35,289 bases of DNA, from assembly GCA_017695015.1 (NCBI GenBank), contig JADIMD010000082.1, positions 1 to 35,289 on the forward strand, read 5' to 3'. Position 1 is the first letter of the stretch, and each line of letters starts with the position of its first letter. Source of the DNA: Candidatus Cryptobacteroides faecigallinarum. Lineage in GTDB: Bacteria; Bacteroidota; Bacteroidia; Bacteroidales; UBA932. The translations under genes and the position numbers were made by a program. Under the pieces are notes generated by a model, which was not told the origin of the DNA, made no database searches, and was given only the letters and a program-made list of their open reading frames with translations. Shown piece after piece: positions 1 through 9,487 of the stretch.

Positions 1-1760
1 GCACCTCCGAAATACTCGCTCAAATCCAATGAGTTGTCAACTCCCACTGCAGCAGTCAGACAAGGTGTCCCCTCTATCTGCATGAGGAGCCTCCATGTAT
101 CGATTGTCCCTGTGCCCATATTGTTGACATAACCGGGCAGATCCAAGGAGTAGACCTTGTTGTCAATGCCCAGAGACCGCTTGCTTCCCACCAACTTGCT
201 GTCAAGGTCATTGACAGAGGTCAGCAGCATGGACACGAATTCATCACGGGTATAATGCTTGTCAAGCTTCTTGGCATAGGCAAGACCGAGGGCTGCAATT
301 CCGCTGACATGAGGGCATGCCATGGATGTCCCCTCCATATATGCATATCCGTCTGCCGAAATATGTGAAGGCACAGTCGACAGGACGCACGCCTCCGGAG
401 TGCTGTATCCTCCCGTACCAGACTCTCCTCCAGGGGCAGCAATATTGGTCCCGTAGCCCATGCTGGTATACAGGGCAGGCAGACCGTCCGAACCCACAGC
501 CGTCACACAGACACATGGAGTATAAGCTCCTGGATAACCGGGGGCTGCTCCGTAGCTGTTGCCGGCAGAAAAGATGATGAGTCCTCCGTCGAGATATGGA
601 TAGAAATTCCGGTTATTGTTCATGAAAGCATCCATAGCCTCTTTTTCGACACGCGCAACGGAAGTGAACTCATTGTCGTTCTTGACATCTCCGCTTGTGA
701 AGCCGAACGAGCACTGGAGAATGACTGCACCGTTGTTCCTCGCATAGTTGATGGCGTCCGCAACTTCCGGAATCTCGGCAAAATCCTCTCCCTGAAGCAC
801 CTGGCATGACATCAGCCTCACACCGTCGTTATTGCCGGTACCGCCTGCCACTCCGCAGACACCGATACCATTGTTGTTGACAGCGGCGACCGTTCCTGCC
901 ACATGAGTACCGTGCCCCTGCTGGCTGACACCGTCCCATGAAAGGGCACCGTCGCTTACGAAATTATAGCCATAGATATCATCCACATATCCGTTGTCGT
1001 CATCATCCACTCCCGGCTGCCCGTTAAGCTCTTTCTCATTGACCCACATGTTGGCAGCAAGGTCAGGATGGTCATATGCCACCGCATCGTCCACCACAGC
1101 GACTATGATGTCCCTGTCACCTGCGGTGAGTCTCCATGCATCCATGACATTGATGTCTGCCCCTGGTACGGCTGCCCTGCAAACGGTCCCGTCATTGCTG
1201 TAATGCCACTGCAGAGACAGCTTTGGGTCATTGAACACCGGATCCTGCCCGACTGCGGCAGCATGCGAGGATATGGATGTGCCGGCAGAAGCGCTCGTGT
1301 AGACCACAGGCTCCACATCGCTGTGAATCCTGACATTGTACTGCACCCTCTGCACACCGTCAAGCCCGGCAAGAGCTTCTGCAACTTCGGTCAGGGAAAG
1401 CCCCTCATCGAAAGAAAGCCTGTACCAGTGACGGAGAGACATGTCCGCCTCGTCCATATTGTTCTCATCGATGCTACGGAACACCTTACGCGCCCCGTCA
1501 ATCCCCACTCCAGGGAAAATTTCAGAGAAATCAGGGTCGCTTTCCGCCCCTTTGGTCACGCTGCCAGAAGACATCCTGGCAAGCATGTCATCGTCAAGAT
1601 AGACAAGGATCGAACCTTTGACTGCATCTTCTCCGGGAGTGCCGAGAATCTTGGCCGCCGGAACTGTCACCGTCTCGTTTTCAAGAGACTCATTAACCGA
1701 GCATCCTGCTGCAAAGCAGGATGCCACGGCTAAAAACATAAAAGATATTCTGTTCATCAT
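1..1760 (-). CDS. S8 (subtilisin-like) serine peptidase, lipoprotein; C-terminus truncated by window edge
   Basis: Manual minus-strand translation from the ATG at 1760 (MMNRISFMFLAVASCFAAGC lipobox) stays open to base 1. It has an I9-like propeptide region and the S8 triad motifs VAVVDDAVAYDHPDL (Asp), GHGTHVAGTVAAV (His) and GTSMACPHVSGIAAL (Ser). It is missing from the ORF track because it runs off the edge. Confidence 0.95.
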   Translation of the reverse strand, partial: MMNRISFMFLAVASCFAAGCSVNESLENETVTVPAAKILGTPGEDAVKGSILVYLDDDMLARMSSGSVTKGAESDPDFSEIFPGVGIDGARKVFRSIDENNMDEADMSLRHWYRLSFDEGLSLTEVAEALAGLDGVQRVQYNVRIHSDVEPVVYTSASAGTSISSHAAAVGQDPVFNDPKLSLQWHYSNDGTVCRAAVPGADINVMDAWRLTAGDRDIIVAVVDDAVAYDHPDLAANMWVNEKELNGQPGVDDDDNGYVDDIYGYNFVSDGALSWDGVSQQGHGTHVAGTVAAVNNNGIGVCGVAGGTGNNDGVRLMSCQVLQGEDFAEIPEVADAINYARNNGAVILQCSFGFTSGDVKNDNEFTSVARVEKEAMDAFMNNNRNFYPYLDGGLIIFSAGNSYGAAPGYPGAYTPCVCVTAVGSDGLPALYTSMGYGTNIAAPGGESGTGGYSTPEACVLSTVPSHISADGYAYMEGTSMACPHVSGIAALGLAYAKKLDKHYTRDEFVSMLLTSVNDLDSKLVGSKRSLGIDNKVYSLDLPGYVNNMGTGTIDTWRLLMQIEGTPCLTAAVGVDNSLDLSEYFGG

Positions 1761-3490
1761 TACTGTCTGTTGGCATAGAATCCTGACGGGTCAGGATTGT
1801 TCTGATATTCGGAAATACCTGCATTGCTCTGGATTTCACTTCTCGGGATGACAATGTTCCACTGAGGAGACCTGCCCTGCGTGTCGAACGCGAAACGGTC
1901 ATCGAAATTGGAGGAGCTCCTTGTGATGCCGAGATCAAGTCTCTTGTAGTCATACATGAGCACTCCCTCTCCCCAGAATTCAATCCTCTTCTGGAGCATC
2001 ATTTCCTCGATGAAGTCATCGACGCGTGTAGCCTCGCATGTGTAGGAATTGTCGGTATACCTGTACTGGTTCATGAACTCCTCAAGCTGCTCGGGAGCGC
2101 TCGGAAGGTTGAGCTCGGTAATACCGCTCTGCGTGGTGTTCTGGCTCTTGACAGTGGCCTCCATCATGATGAAATACATCTCCTCGACCCTCATCAGAGG
2201 ATGATCCGAGCAGGAGCCCACGGCATAGTTGGAAATTTCCCCGGTCGCCGGACGGAACTTGATGTTGGTATACGGACGGGCATACGACTTGAAGTTGGCT
2301 ACATCATCATCATCGCCGCAGAACTTGTAGTCATATTTGTATGTCCTGTTGCCCGTAGTTCTGAATTCCTCCCAGTTAGGGTCAAGCCATGAATGCTTCC
2401 TGAAATCCGCTTCCGGAATCTGCTCGTAAAGCTTGTTGTTGATGGCCGGCAGAACCCTGCAGCCATAACCCCAGGTGGCTTCAGGAGCCATATATGTCGC
2501 GAAATTGGAGATGTTCATGATTCTCATCGCCGACACGGACAGACCCCATATCCAGGAGTTGTTGCTTGCACCGTTGTTGAAACCTGTAGTAGGATCTTCC
2601 CACTGAGCCTGAGTCAGAGGAGTCTTGCCGCTGGTGGTGATGGCAAGCTGGGCATATCTGGCAGCCTCCTTGTAGGCGGCGCGGCTTTCGGTGGTGTTAT
2701 ACTCCAGCTCCTCGTAGTTGGCTCCAATCTCCAGATAGGTCCTCGCATACAGTCCATACACAGCCCCAAGGGTAGGATAGAGATAGTTCTTGTCAGACGA
2801 GCCTCCGAAATATTCCTCAGCTGTCTTGAGGTCGCTCAGGATAAACTCGTACATTTCGAGCCAAGGAACTCTCGGGTTGTTGATGGCGTCCTGCTCTGTG
2901 GTCTTCTCAGTAACCTTAGGGACAGTCAGCCCGATGATGTCTCCATAGACCTGATACCCTGTCTCTGAAGGATTTTCAAGAGGGAGATAGAGACGGGCAA
3001 GGTCGAGATAGAACATCGCACGGAAGGTGTAGGCCTGCGCAAGAACCTTCTGCTCTTCCGCATCCTCTGTATTAGGGTCAATCTTCCCTATCACATCGTT
3101 GGCTCCCTTGATCCACATGTAGTAGCATGCCCAGAAGTAGCTGCAGTACTGGTAGTCTGCACTCATGTAAAGGTCAGCCACATATGTGTTGAACTGGTTG
3201 TAATTGCGGTTACCTACCGACACTATGTCCTCAAGCATGTATTCTGTCCTGAGATGGATTGACGGGATACCGAAATCTGTCTGGTCTCCGTATGTAGAAT
3301 AGAATCCTGCTGTATTTGCAGACATCATGGAAACTGCAATACCGTCTATCTGCATTGAGACAGGATAATCCTTGACCTGATCATCAGTCAGCGTGCCGTT
3401 GGAAGGAAAAACTTCCTTGACACATCCCGTCAGAAGCAGCGATGCGGCTGCCGTCACAAACAAAATTGTCTTTTTCGATATATAGTTCAT
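1760..3490 (-). CDS. RagB/SusD family nutrient-uptake outer membrane lipoprotein
   Basis: 576 aa; lipobox LLLTGC; SusD-type features (AQAYTFRAMFYLDLARLY, C-terminal EFWGEGVLMYDYKRL); directly downstream of SusC. Stop TAA overlaps the next start (TAATG). Confidence 0.95.
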   Translation of the reverse strand: MNYISKKTILFVTAAASLLLTGCVKEVFPSNGTLTDDQVKDYPVSMQIDGIAVSMMSANTAGFYSTYGDQTDFGIPSIHLRTEYMLEDIVSVGNRNYNQFNTYVADLYMSADYQYCSYFWACYYMWIKGANDVIGKIDPNTEDAEEQKVLAQAYTFRAMFYLDLARLYLPLENPSETGYQVYGDIIGLTVPKVTEKTTEQDAINNPRVPWLEMYEFILSDLKTAEEYFGGSSDKNYLYPTLGAVYGLYARTYLEIGANYEELEYNTTESRAAYKEAARYAQLAITTSGKTPLTQAQWEDPTTGFNNGASNNSWIWGLSVSAMRIMNISNFATYMAPEATWGYGCRVLPAINNKLYEQIPEADFRKHSWLDPNWEEFRTTGNRTYKYDYKFCGDDDDVANFKSYARPYTNIKFRPATGEISNYAVGSCSDHPLMRVEEMYFIMMEATVKSQNTTQSGITELNLPSAPEQLEEFMNQYRYTDNSYTCEATRVDDFIEEMMLQKRIEFWGEGVLMYDYKRLDLGITRSSSNFDDRFAFDTQGRSPQWNIVIPRSEIQSNAGISEYQNNPDPSGFYANRQ

Positions 3491-3510
3491 CTGTCTTCTG
3501 TTTGGTTACT

Positions 3511-6500
3511 TTAGAAAGTGATATTTATTCCTCCGGACAATGTACGCATAGGAGAATTGATTGCATAGTTGGTAGTTCCGCTGAAGCTGTATCTCGGATC
3601 GAGACCCTGGCGGACTGACCAGTATACGATGTTGTCGCAGGTCACATAGACCCTGAGACGGCTTATCTTCATCTTCTGGGTAATCTTGGCAGGAATCGTA
3701 TAGCCGATCTGCGCATTCTGGAAATTCAGATAGCTTGCATCGGTCAGGAACCTGTCTGAAGAAGCGGAAGAATACATGTCTCCGAGCTGGAAACGAGGAA
3801 TCTCGGAATCCGGATTATCAGGAGTCCATGCCTTGAACACATCCTTGTGGAAATTGTATCCGGCAGCACTTCCGTCAGGAGCAGTCATATATGAAGAATA
3901 TCCGCTGTCATATACCAGACCGCCTATCGAATAGGTGAATGCGACGGACACATCGAATCCGAAGAATTCAAGGGATGTACCGAAACCTCCGTAAAGCTTA
4001 GGTGTAGGATCTGCACAAAGATAATATGTAGCCTCGCTATAGTTAGAAGTTGTTTCAGTGCCGATAATTTCCCCTTCGTCATTTACAATGTTTTTCCTCC
4101 ACAGCTCCTGTCCGGTAGTGTGGTCTACACCTTCAGACACAGGCATGTAGAAAGTGTTAAGAGGAAGGCCTTCTCCGATGAAATAGCTTCCGGAAGCATA
4201 ACCGCCATGACCCTCCACTACAGATGTCTTGTTCTCGTCAGGAATCCTCAGCACCTTGTTGGTGTAATGGGTGAAGTTGAGATACATGTCCCAGTTGAAA
4301 TTCTTGGTCCTCATCAGGTTGCCGTTCAGGGACACCTCGATTCCGGAATTCCTCATGTCTCCGACATTGTCATAGTATCCGCCGTAACCGATGGACTGAG
4401 GAAGAGTGAAGAAATAAAGCATGTCCGAAGTCTTGCGGTAGAAGTATTCCACAGTACCTGACAATCTACCGGCAAACATGCTGAAATCCACTCCGGTGTT
4501 GAAGTTGGTGTTGGTCTCCCAGGTTATCTCCTCGTTTCCTTTCTGGAGGAATGAGATACCCGGCTGTCCCGCATTGTCCAGCAGGCTCCAGGTGTCCACA
4601 TAGAGGTAGTTAGGGATGTTGTCATTACCCTGCGAACCGATGGAAGCCTTGAGCTTGAGCATATCCAGCCAGGAAGCCCTGAACCATGGCTCATCGCTGA
4701 TAATCCACGCACCTCCGAGAGACCAGAAGTCTCCCCACCTGTGGTCAGGATGGAATTTGGAAGAAGCATCCCTCCTGTATGAAGCGCTGACAAACACTTT
4801 GTTGGCGAAATCATACTGTCCGCGGACAAAAAATCCCTCATTGTTGTATGTAGTGGTAAACGACTGGGATATTCCGCTGTCGATGATGGCCTCGTTGAGT
4901 TCCATGCTGGACCCGTCAAGCAGCATGGAGCGGCTTGCGCTGATGCTGTAGTCGGTAGAGTTGTAGAACTCGTGTCCGAGCAGCACGCTCACATGGTGCT
5001 GTCCGAATGTCCTGTCCCAGTTGAGCAGCTGCTGAAGGTTGTAGTAGAAGTTCCTTGCATGCGCCTTGGCAATGATACCTCCGTTGGAAGCGAACTGTCC
5101 ATAGTAAGGGTTGTTGATCTGAGTTCCTCTGGATTCGTCAAGACCGGCTCCTGCATTGAATGTGAACTTGAAGTCCCTCAGGAAAGAGATATCGACAAAA
5201 GCAGTCCCGGAAAACGAATTCCCCTCATTGTTGATCTTGTCGAGCACAGATGTCTGGAGCGCATTCGAATTGTAGAAGCTCGGGCGGACAGGCCCGTTTT
5301 CTCCCATTCCGTAGTCATACATGTTCCAGCCGTGGCTGTCCTGCATTATATTGCCGTGCTCATCCTTGACATACAGAGGATAGATCGGGGCAATCCTTGT
5401 CGCGGCGGCAAATACATTGTTGGAACTGTTGGATACGCCTTCGTCGGAATTGGCCGAATTGTAGTTGTAATTGGTATACGACATATTGGCCCCCACTTTC
5501 AGCCAACTCTTGGCCTGATAATCCGCTTTCAGACGGGCCGAGTAACGGTACATGTCCGAACCATTGATGATTCCCTTATTGTTGAGGTATCCGAAAGACG
5601 CATAGAAACTTGCCCTTTCCGATGACCCGGAAACACTTATGTTGTACTCCTGGCGGAGTGAATTTCTGTAGGCCTCGTCGAGCCAATTGTCAGGAGTGAG
5701 CCAATGCTTCTGCCCGTTGGCATCGGTATACATGTTACCGAGGGTGGCCTGGGGATTGAGCTTGCCGTCCAGCCCGATCAGATTCTGTCCTGCAGGGACA
5801 GTGTATACCTGATAGGCAAGGTCATCGAGCAGATCCCTGTTGGCATATGCATTCGCCATTTCAGGGGAATATCCCTGTGCATTGACATAATCATTGTATG
5901 CGGCAAGGTAATAAGCTTCATAATACTGCCCTGGATCAGTGATGATATCGTATGTCCTGAGAGCCCTGGAGTTCCAGCCCCATTTGGCATCGATGTTCAC
6001 TACCGCATCCCCGGCCTTCGCCTTCTTTGTGGTGATCATGATCACGCCGTTGGCGCCTCTTGCCCCATAAAGGGCATTGGAAGCCGCGTCCTTCAGGACA
6101 GTCATTGATTCGATGTCATTCGGATTGAGGTTGTTGAGGTCTCCGGAGAAAGGCACTCCGTCCACGATATAGAGAGGATCCGAGCCTGCATTGATTGAGC
6201 TTATTCCTCTGATAATGATCGAAGGCGAAGACTCAAGTGTACCGGAAGCGGTGGTCATCTGCACACCGGCAACCACTCCTTCAAGAGATCTCGTGACATT
6301 CGAGCTCTGCACTTTGGCAATGTCGGTGGATTTCACCACTGACGCCGATCCTGTGAACGACTCTTTTGTGGAAGTTCCGAAAGCCACGACTATGGTCTCG
6401 TCGAGAAGCTGGGTGTCAGGAGAAAGGGTCACATTGAGCACAGCGTTGCCGGCTACAGGGACTTCAGATGAAAGGTAACCTATGGAAGAAAAGACCAGTA

Positions 6501-6708
6501 CGGCATTCTCAGGTACGGTCATGGACCAGTAGCCGTCTGCATCCGTGCTGGCTCCGGTCATTGTCCCTTTAATCTGTATTGCAGCAAAAGGCACCGGAGA
6601 TCCGTTGGACGCATCGGTAACCTGTCCTTTGACAGTGATGTCCTGCGCCCATGCAAACAGACCTGAGCACAGAAGCAACGCTGTTATAAACAATATTTTA
6701 ATTCTCAT
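3511..6708 (-). CDS. SusC/RagA family TonB-linked outer membrane protein
   Basis: 1065 aa; signal peptide, carboxypeptidase-regulatory-like domain (VKGQVTDASNGSPVPFAAIQIKG), plug (DPLYIVDGVPFSGDLNNLNPNDIESMTVLKDAASNALYGARGANGVIMITTKK), C-terminal beta-barrel. Confidence 0.97.
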   Translation of the reverse strand: MRIKILFITALLLCSGLFAWAQDITVKGQVTDASNGSPVPFAAIQIKGTMTGASTDADGYWSMTVPENAVLVFSSIGYLSSEVPVAGNAVLNVTLSPDTQLLDETIVVAFGTSTKESFTGSASVVKSTDIAKVQSSNVTRSLEGVVAGVQMTTASGTLESSPSIIIRGISSINAGSDPLYIVDGVPFSGDLNNLNPNDIESMTVLKDAASNALYGARGANGVIMITTKKAKAGDAVVNIDAKWGWNSRALRTYDIITDPGQYYEAYYLAAYNDYVNAQGYSPEMANAYANRDLLDDLAYQVYTVPAGQNLIGLDGKLNPQATLGNMYTDANGQKHWLTPDNWLDEAYRNSLRQEYNISVSGSSERASFYASFGYLNNKGIINGSDMYRYSARLKADYQAKSWLKVGANMSYTNYNYNSANSDEGVSNSSNNVFAAATRIAPIYPLYVKDEHGNIMQDSHGWNMYDYGMGENGPVRPSFYNSNALQTSVLDKINNEGNSFSGTAFVDISFLRDFKFTFNAGAGLDESRGTQINNPYYGQFASNGGIIAKAHARNFYYNLQQLLNWDRTFGQHHVSVLLGHEFYNSTDYSISASRSMLLDGSSMELNEAIIDSGISQSFTTTYNNEGFFVRGQYDFANKVFVSASYRRDASSKFHPDHRWGDFWSLGGAWIISDEPWFRASWLDMLKLKASIGSQGNDNIPNYLYVDTWSLLDNAGQPGISFLQKGNEEITWETNTNFNTGVDFSMFAGRLSGTVEYFYRKTSDMLYFFTLPQSIGYGGYYDNVGDMRNSGIEVSLNGNLMRTKNFNWDMYLNFTHYTNKVLRIPDENKTSVVEGHGGYASGSYFIGEGLPLNTFYMPVSEGVDHTTGQELWRKNIVNDEGEIIGTETTSNYSEATYYLCADPTPKLYGGFGTSLEFFGFDVSVAFTYSIGGLVYDSGYSSYMTAPDGSAAGYNFHKDVFKAWTPDNPDSEIPRFQLGDMYSSASSDRFLTDASYLNFQNAQIGYTIPAKITQKMKISRLRVYVTCDNIVYWSVRQGLDPRYSFSGTTNYAINSPMRTLSGGINITF

Positions 6709-6751
6709 TATCTTGTAATGGGTCTTTGGTTAATAAAATTAAACATAAAGA

Positions 6752-6795
6752 AAGGGTGCAGCTGAAAATTCGAGTGAACTTCGGACAACACCCTT
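6752..6795 (-). promoter_or_regulatory. Hairpin in the only sizeable intra-operon gap, upstream of susC
   Basis: Arms AAGGGTG (6795-6789) and CACCCTT (6758-6752), extendable with wobble pairs, followed on the minus strand by TCTTTATG. Confidence 0.5.
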
Positions 6796-6812
6796 CCTCC
6801 TATCTTACGGGT

Positions 6813-9467
6813 TTATTTTGCATTGTCTCCCGGCACGATTTCGATACCGGAGCCACCTTCTACAGTACCTATGATATCCGAGCACAGGGTCAGATATGCC
6901 TGATGGTAGTTGCCTGTCTCGGTGTCAACCCACACTACTCCGACATATGCCTCAGGATATGCCCAGAATACCGTAACAGGTTGGTTAGGCTCTGTATAAG
7001 GACCTCCATTGTTGGTCATGGTCTCGGTAACGACATCTACGGTGCTGTTGTAGTAGTCCTCGACATGGATATCCTGGACCAGTCCCACATAATATTCCTT
7101 GCAGTTTGCCGGCATCTCCGTCACAGTGCAGTTGATATCATAAAAATTACCTGAAGGAGTTGCTGTAAACGTATATTTAGGACTTCCAATGGCATAGTCA
7201 GGATTCGGAGAGCCATCTGCCCCATTCTGACGGATCACTGTCCCTGAAAGAGTAGGGATGTACCTTTCTGTGACAGCCTTTGTAGGATTGCCGTCTGCAT
7301 CGAAACCTATCATATAGAAAGCATACTCTACTCCTGTCTGGAGCCACGACAGGCTGACTTGACCCGTCGAGATATCAGAGACATCCTGTACATTGCCGTC
7401 CCATGTGGTCATAGGGTCAAACCCGGCAAGATATGTCTCTATGACAGTAATGTCACCATATCCATAATTCATATTGTAGTTCAGCTGGTCTGCAGGCACG
7501 TTGAGATATCTCACGGACGCCACATTCCCGTCAGTCTCGAAAAGCACTGTCGCTGAATTAAGGGATATTTCGATATCTTCGATTGACACTGATGCATCAG
7601 AAAAAGAAAGGACTTTTGCATTTGCCTCGAGTACGGCAACTTTGCTGTATTTCCAGTCTTTGTCAATGGCCACGGCAACTATCCAGCCCTCTGCGCCAGG
7701 AGTAAGACCTGTGCCCCTGATGGTCATGTCATAGAGCGAACCTCTGGAGATAAGATACTGTGCAAGAGCATCTTCATCATCCTGATACTGGCTGTATTCA
7801 GAAGCAGGAAGATATGCGCCATACATCTTGTAGTACTCTCCGGATGCCGAAGCAGTAGCTGCCACGGACGCAAAATCCGAAGTGAAATTGTCGAGGGACA
7901 CTGTCACAGAACTTCCTGCCTCCGGCATAAGGGTGGAAACAGTCTCGCAGATAAAGTCGTCCACAGTGTATTCGCTCCATGACTTGCCTTCGATGAGAGG
8001 CAGGACATAGACCACATACTCCGTACCTACTCCGAGATTCTCTCCCCATGAACCATATTGCGACAGGGAGCCTTCATAAGAGGAAGAATATTCGAATTCA
8101 GCGCCAAAGTCCTGATATGAAGTAAGGATGGTTGCCAGGTCGGTAGCATCCGGATTGTAGAATCCAGGCACATATGAAGAGACTCCTTTGACATCCACTG
8201 TCAGCGTAATGTCATCCACAGTGACCGAAGTCACATTGATATCCACTGCCAGAGGCTGATATATCTCATAATAGATATCACCTGCAGTAAACACCCCCGT
8301 GTCGTTGGATGCTGCAGCCCATATGACATAGGTCACACCATCCGCTGGCTCAGCTCCAAGGATGTCGGCAAGGGACATTTGCACAGACTCCCATGAAGAA
8401 GTTCCGACAGTATAGTTTGATATGCCTTCTGCAATTTCGGACGGAGAATATTCATCCAGAGGTGTAGCTCCGTATGTAAAGCTTCCTCCATAAGGGAAGG
8501 ATGACGTCATGTCGATGCTCACGGTCTGGTCGAAAGAGACGGAGATGGTCAACTGTGCTTCTCCGACAGCCACATATACCTCAGAAATGAATGACGCCCC
8601 GTCGGCAGTGACTCCGAGTACCTTGATGACTCCTGACTGCTCTGCGTCCGAAACGGAAGAAGAAGGGGCTGTCACGGAAAGTACCGCTCCTGATGTCCTG
8701 GCCTTCCATCCGTCAGGTTTTTCTGTGACCGTAGTGTTTGTAATGCCTTCTGCCACAAGTTCCACCTCCCTGGTCTGCCCGGCCTTGAAAAACTGCTTCC
8801 CGGCGAGCGGATAGAAAGCATAGCCTGAATCATCAGCCTTGGCAACCTGAAGCTCTGTCCCGTCTGCAAGAGTGAGGACATAATAAGAGTCCTGCTCTTC
8901 CACTCCTGTGAAGATAGCCACATCTTCACCGGTCACTCCGAGTCCTGTCCAGGTCTTGCCGTCGGTAGAGATCATCCATTCACCGTCCTCACCGAGGCTC
9001 AGGGCAGGAATGGCAGCATTCACAGCCACCATATTGCCTGAAGCGTCAGTCAGAGGGGTCTTGGATCCGTCAGCAGACACTACAGCCCAATACTTGGTCC
9101 CGTCCTGCTCCACATAGGAGATGACAGGGGTTGCAGTGTTGCCGAGGGCAGGGATTTCTATCACTGTCTTGGCATCGGAAAGAGTGATTGTGTAGATTCC
9201 CGTGGTCTCGTCATAATTGCATCCGGCAATGGTATACTTGCCTTCAAGCATGGCAGACAGGGCCTCCACCTGGGATTTCAGGTCTTCCTCAAGGGCCGAG
9301 AGCCTGTTGTCTATGTCCGCGATCTGCTCCTTGAGAGCACTGTCATCATATTTGTCACATGACACCATCACCGGTGAAAGGCAGATGGCTGTCATCAATA
9401 TGGTTGCGGCGGACTTTGCCGCAACCATGCTAATTATACTGCTTTTCATATCTGTAAATTTTTTCAT
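6813..9467 (-). CDS. Large surface-type lipoprotein with DUF4988/PL29-N-terminal-like domain and repeated Ig/FN3-like modules
   Basis: 884 aa; lipobox VMVSC followed by DKYDD; short coiled coil (ALKEQIADIDNRLSALEEDLKSQVEAL) then GKYTIAGCNYDETTGIYTITLSDAKTVIEI, typical of DUF4988; repetitive beta-rich remainder. Confidence 0.75.
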   Translation of the reverse strand: MKKFTDMKSSIISMVAAKSAATILMTAICLSPVMVSCDKYDDSALKEQIADIDNRLSALEEDLKSQVEALSAMLEGKYTIAGCNYDETTGIYTITLSDAKTVIEIPALGNTATPVISYVEQDGTKYWAVVSADGSKTPLTDASGNMVAVNAAIPALSLGEDGEWMISTDGKTWTGLGVTGEDVAIFTGVEEQDSYYVLTLADGTELQVAKADDSGYAFYPLAGKQFFKAGQTREVELVAEGITNTTVTEKPDGWKARTSGAVLSVTAPSSSVSDAEQSGVIKVLGVTADGASFISEVYVAVGEAQLTISVSFDQTVSIDMTSSFPYGGSFTYGATPLDEYSPSEIAEGISNYTVGTSSWESVQMSLADILGAEPADGVTYVIWAAASNDTGVFTAGDIYYEIYQPLAVDINVTSVTVDDITLTVDVKGVSSYVPGFYNPDATDLATILTSYQDFGAEFEYSSSYEGSLSQYGSWGENLGVGTEYVVYVLPLIEGKSWSEYTVDDFICETVSTLMPEAGSSVTVSLDNFTSDFASVAATASASGEYYKMYGAYLPASEYSQYQDDEDALAQYLISRGSLYDMTIRGTGLTPGAEGWIVAVAIDKDWKYSKVAVLEANAKVLSFSDASVSIEDIEISLNSATVLFETDGNVASVRYLNVPADQLNYNMNYGYGDITVIETYLAGFDPMTTWDGNVQDVSDISTGQVSLSWLQTGVEYAFYMIGFDADGNPTKAVTERYIPTLSGTVIRQNGADGSPNPDYAIGSPKYTFTATPSGNFYDINCTVTEMPANCKEYYVGLVQDIHVEDYYNSTVDVVTETMTNNGGPYTEPNQPVTVFWAYPEAYVGVVWVDTETGNYHQAYLTLCSDIIGTVEGGSGIEIVPGDNAK

Positions 9468-9487
9468 AGTTTAAAATCCTGTCTATT

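Noticed and set aside
1068-1733. 221-aa plus-strand ORF
   Set aside because: Antisense to the S8 protease gene; explained by codon bias of the opposite strand.
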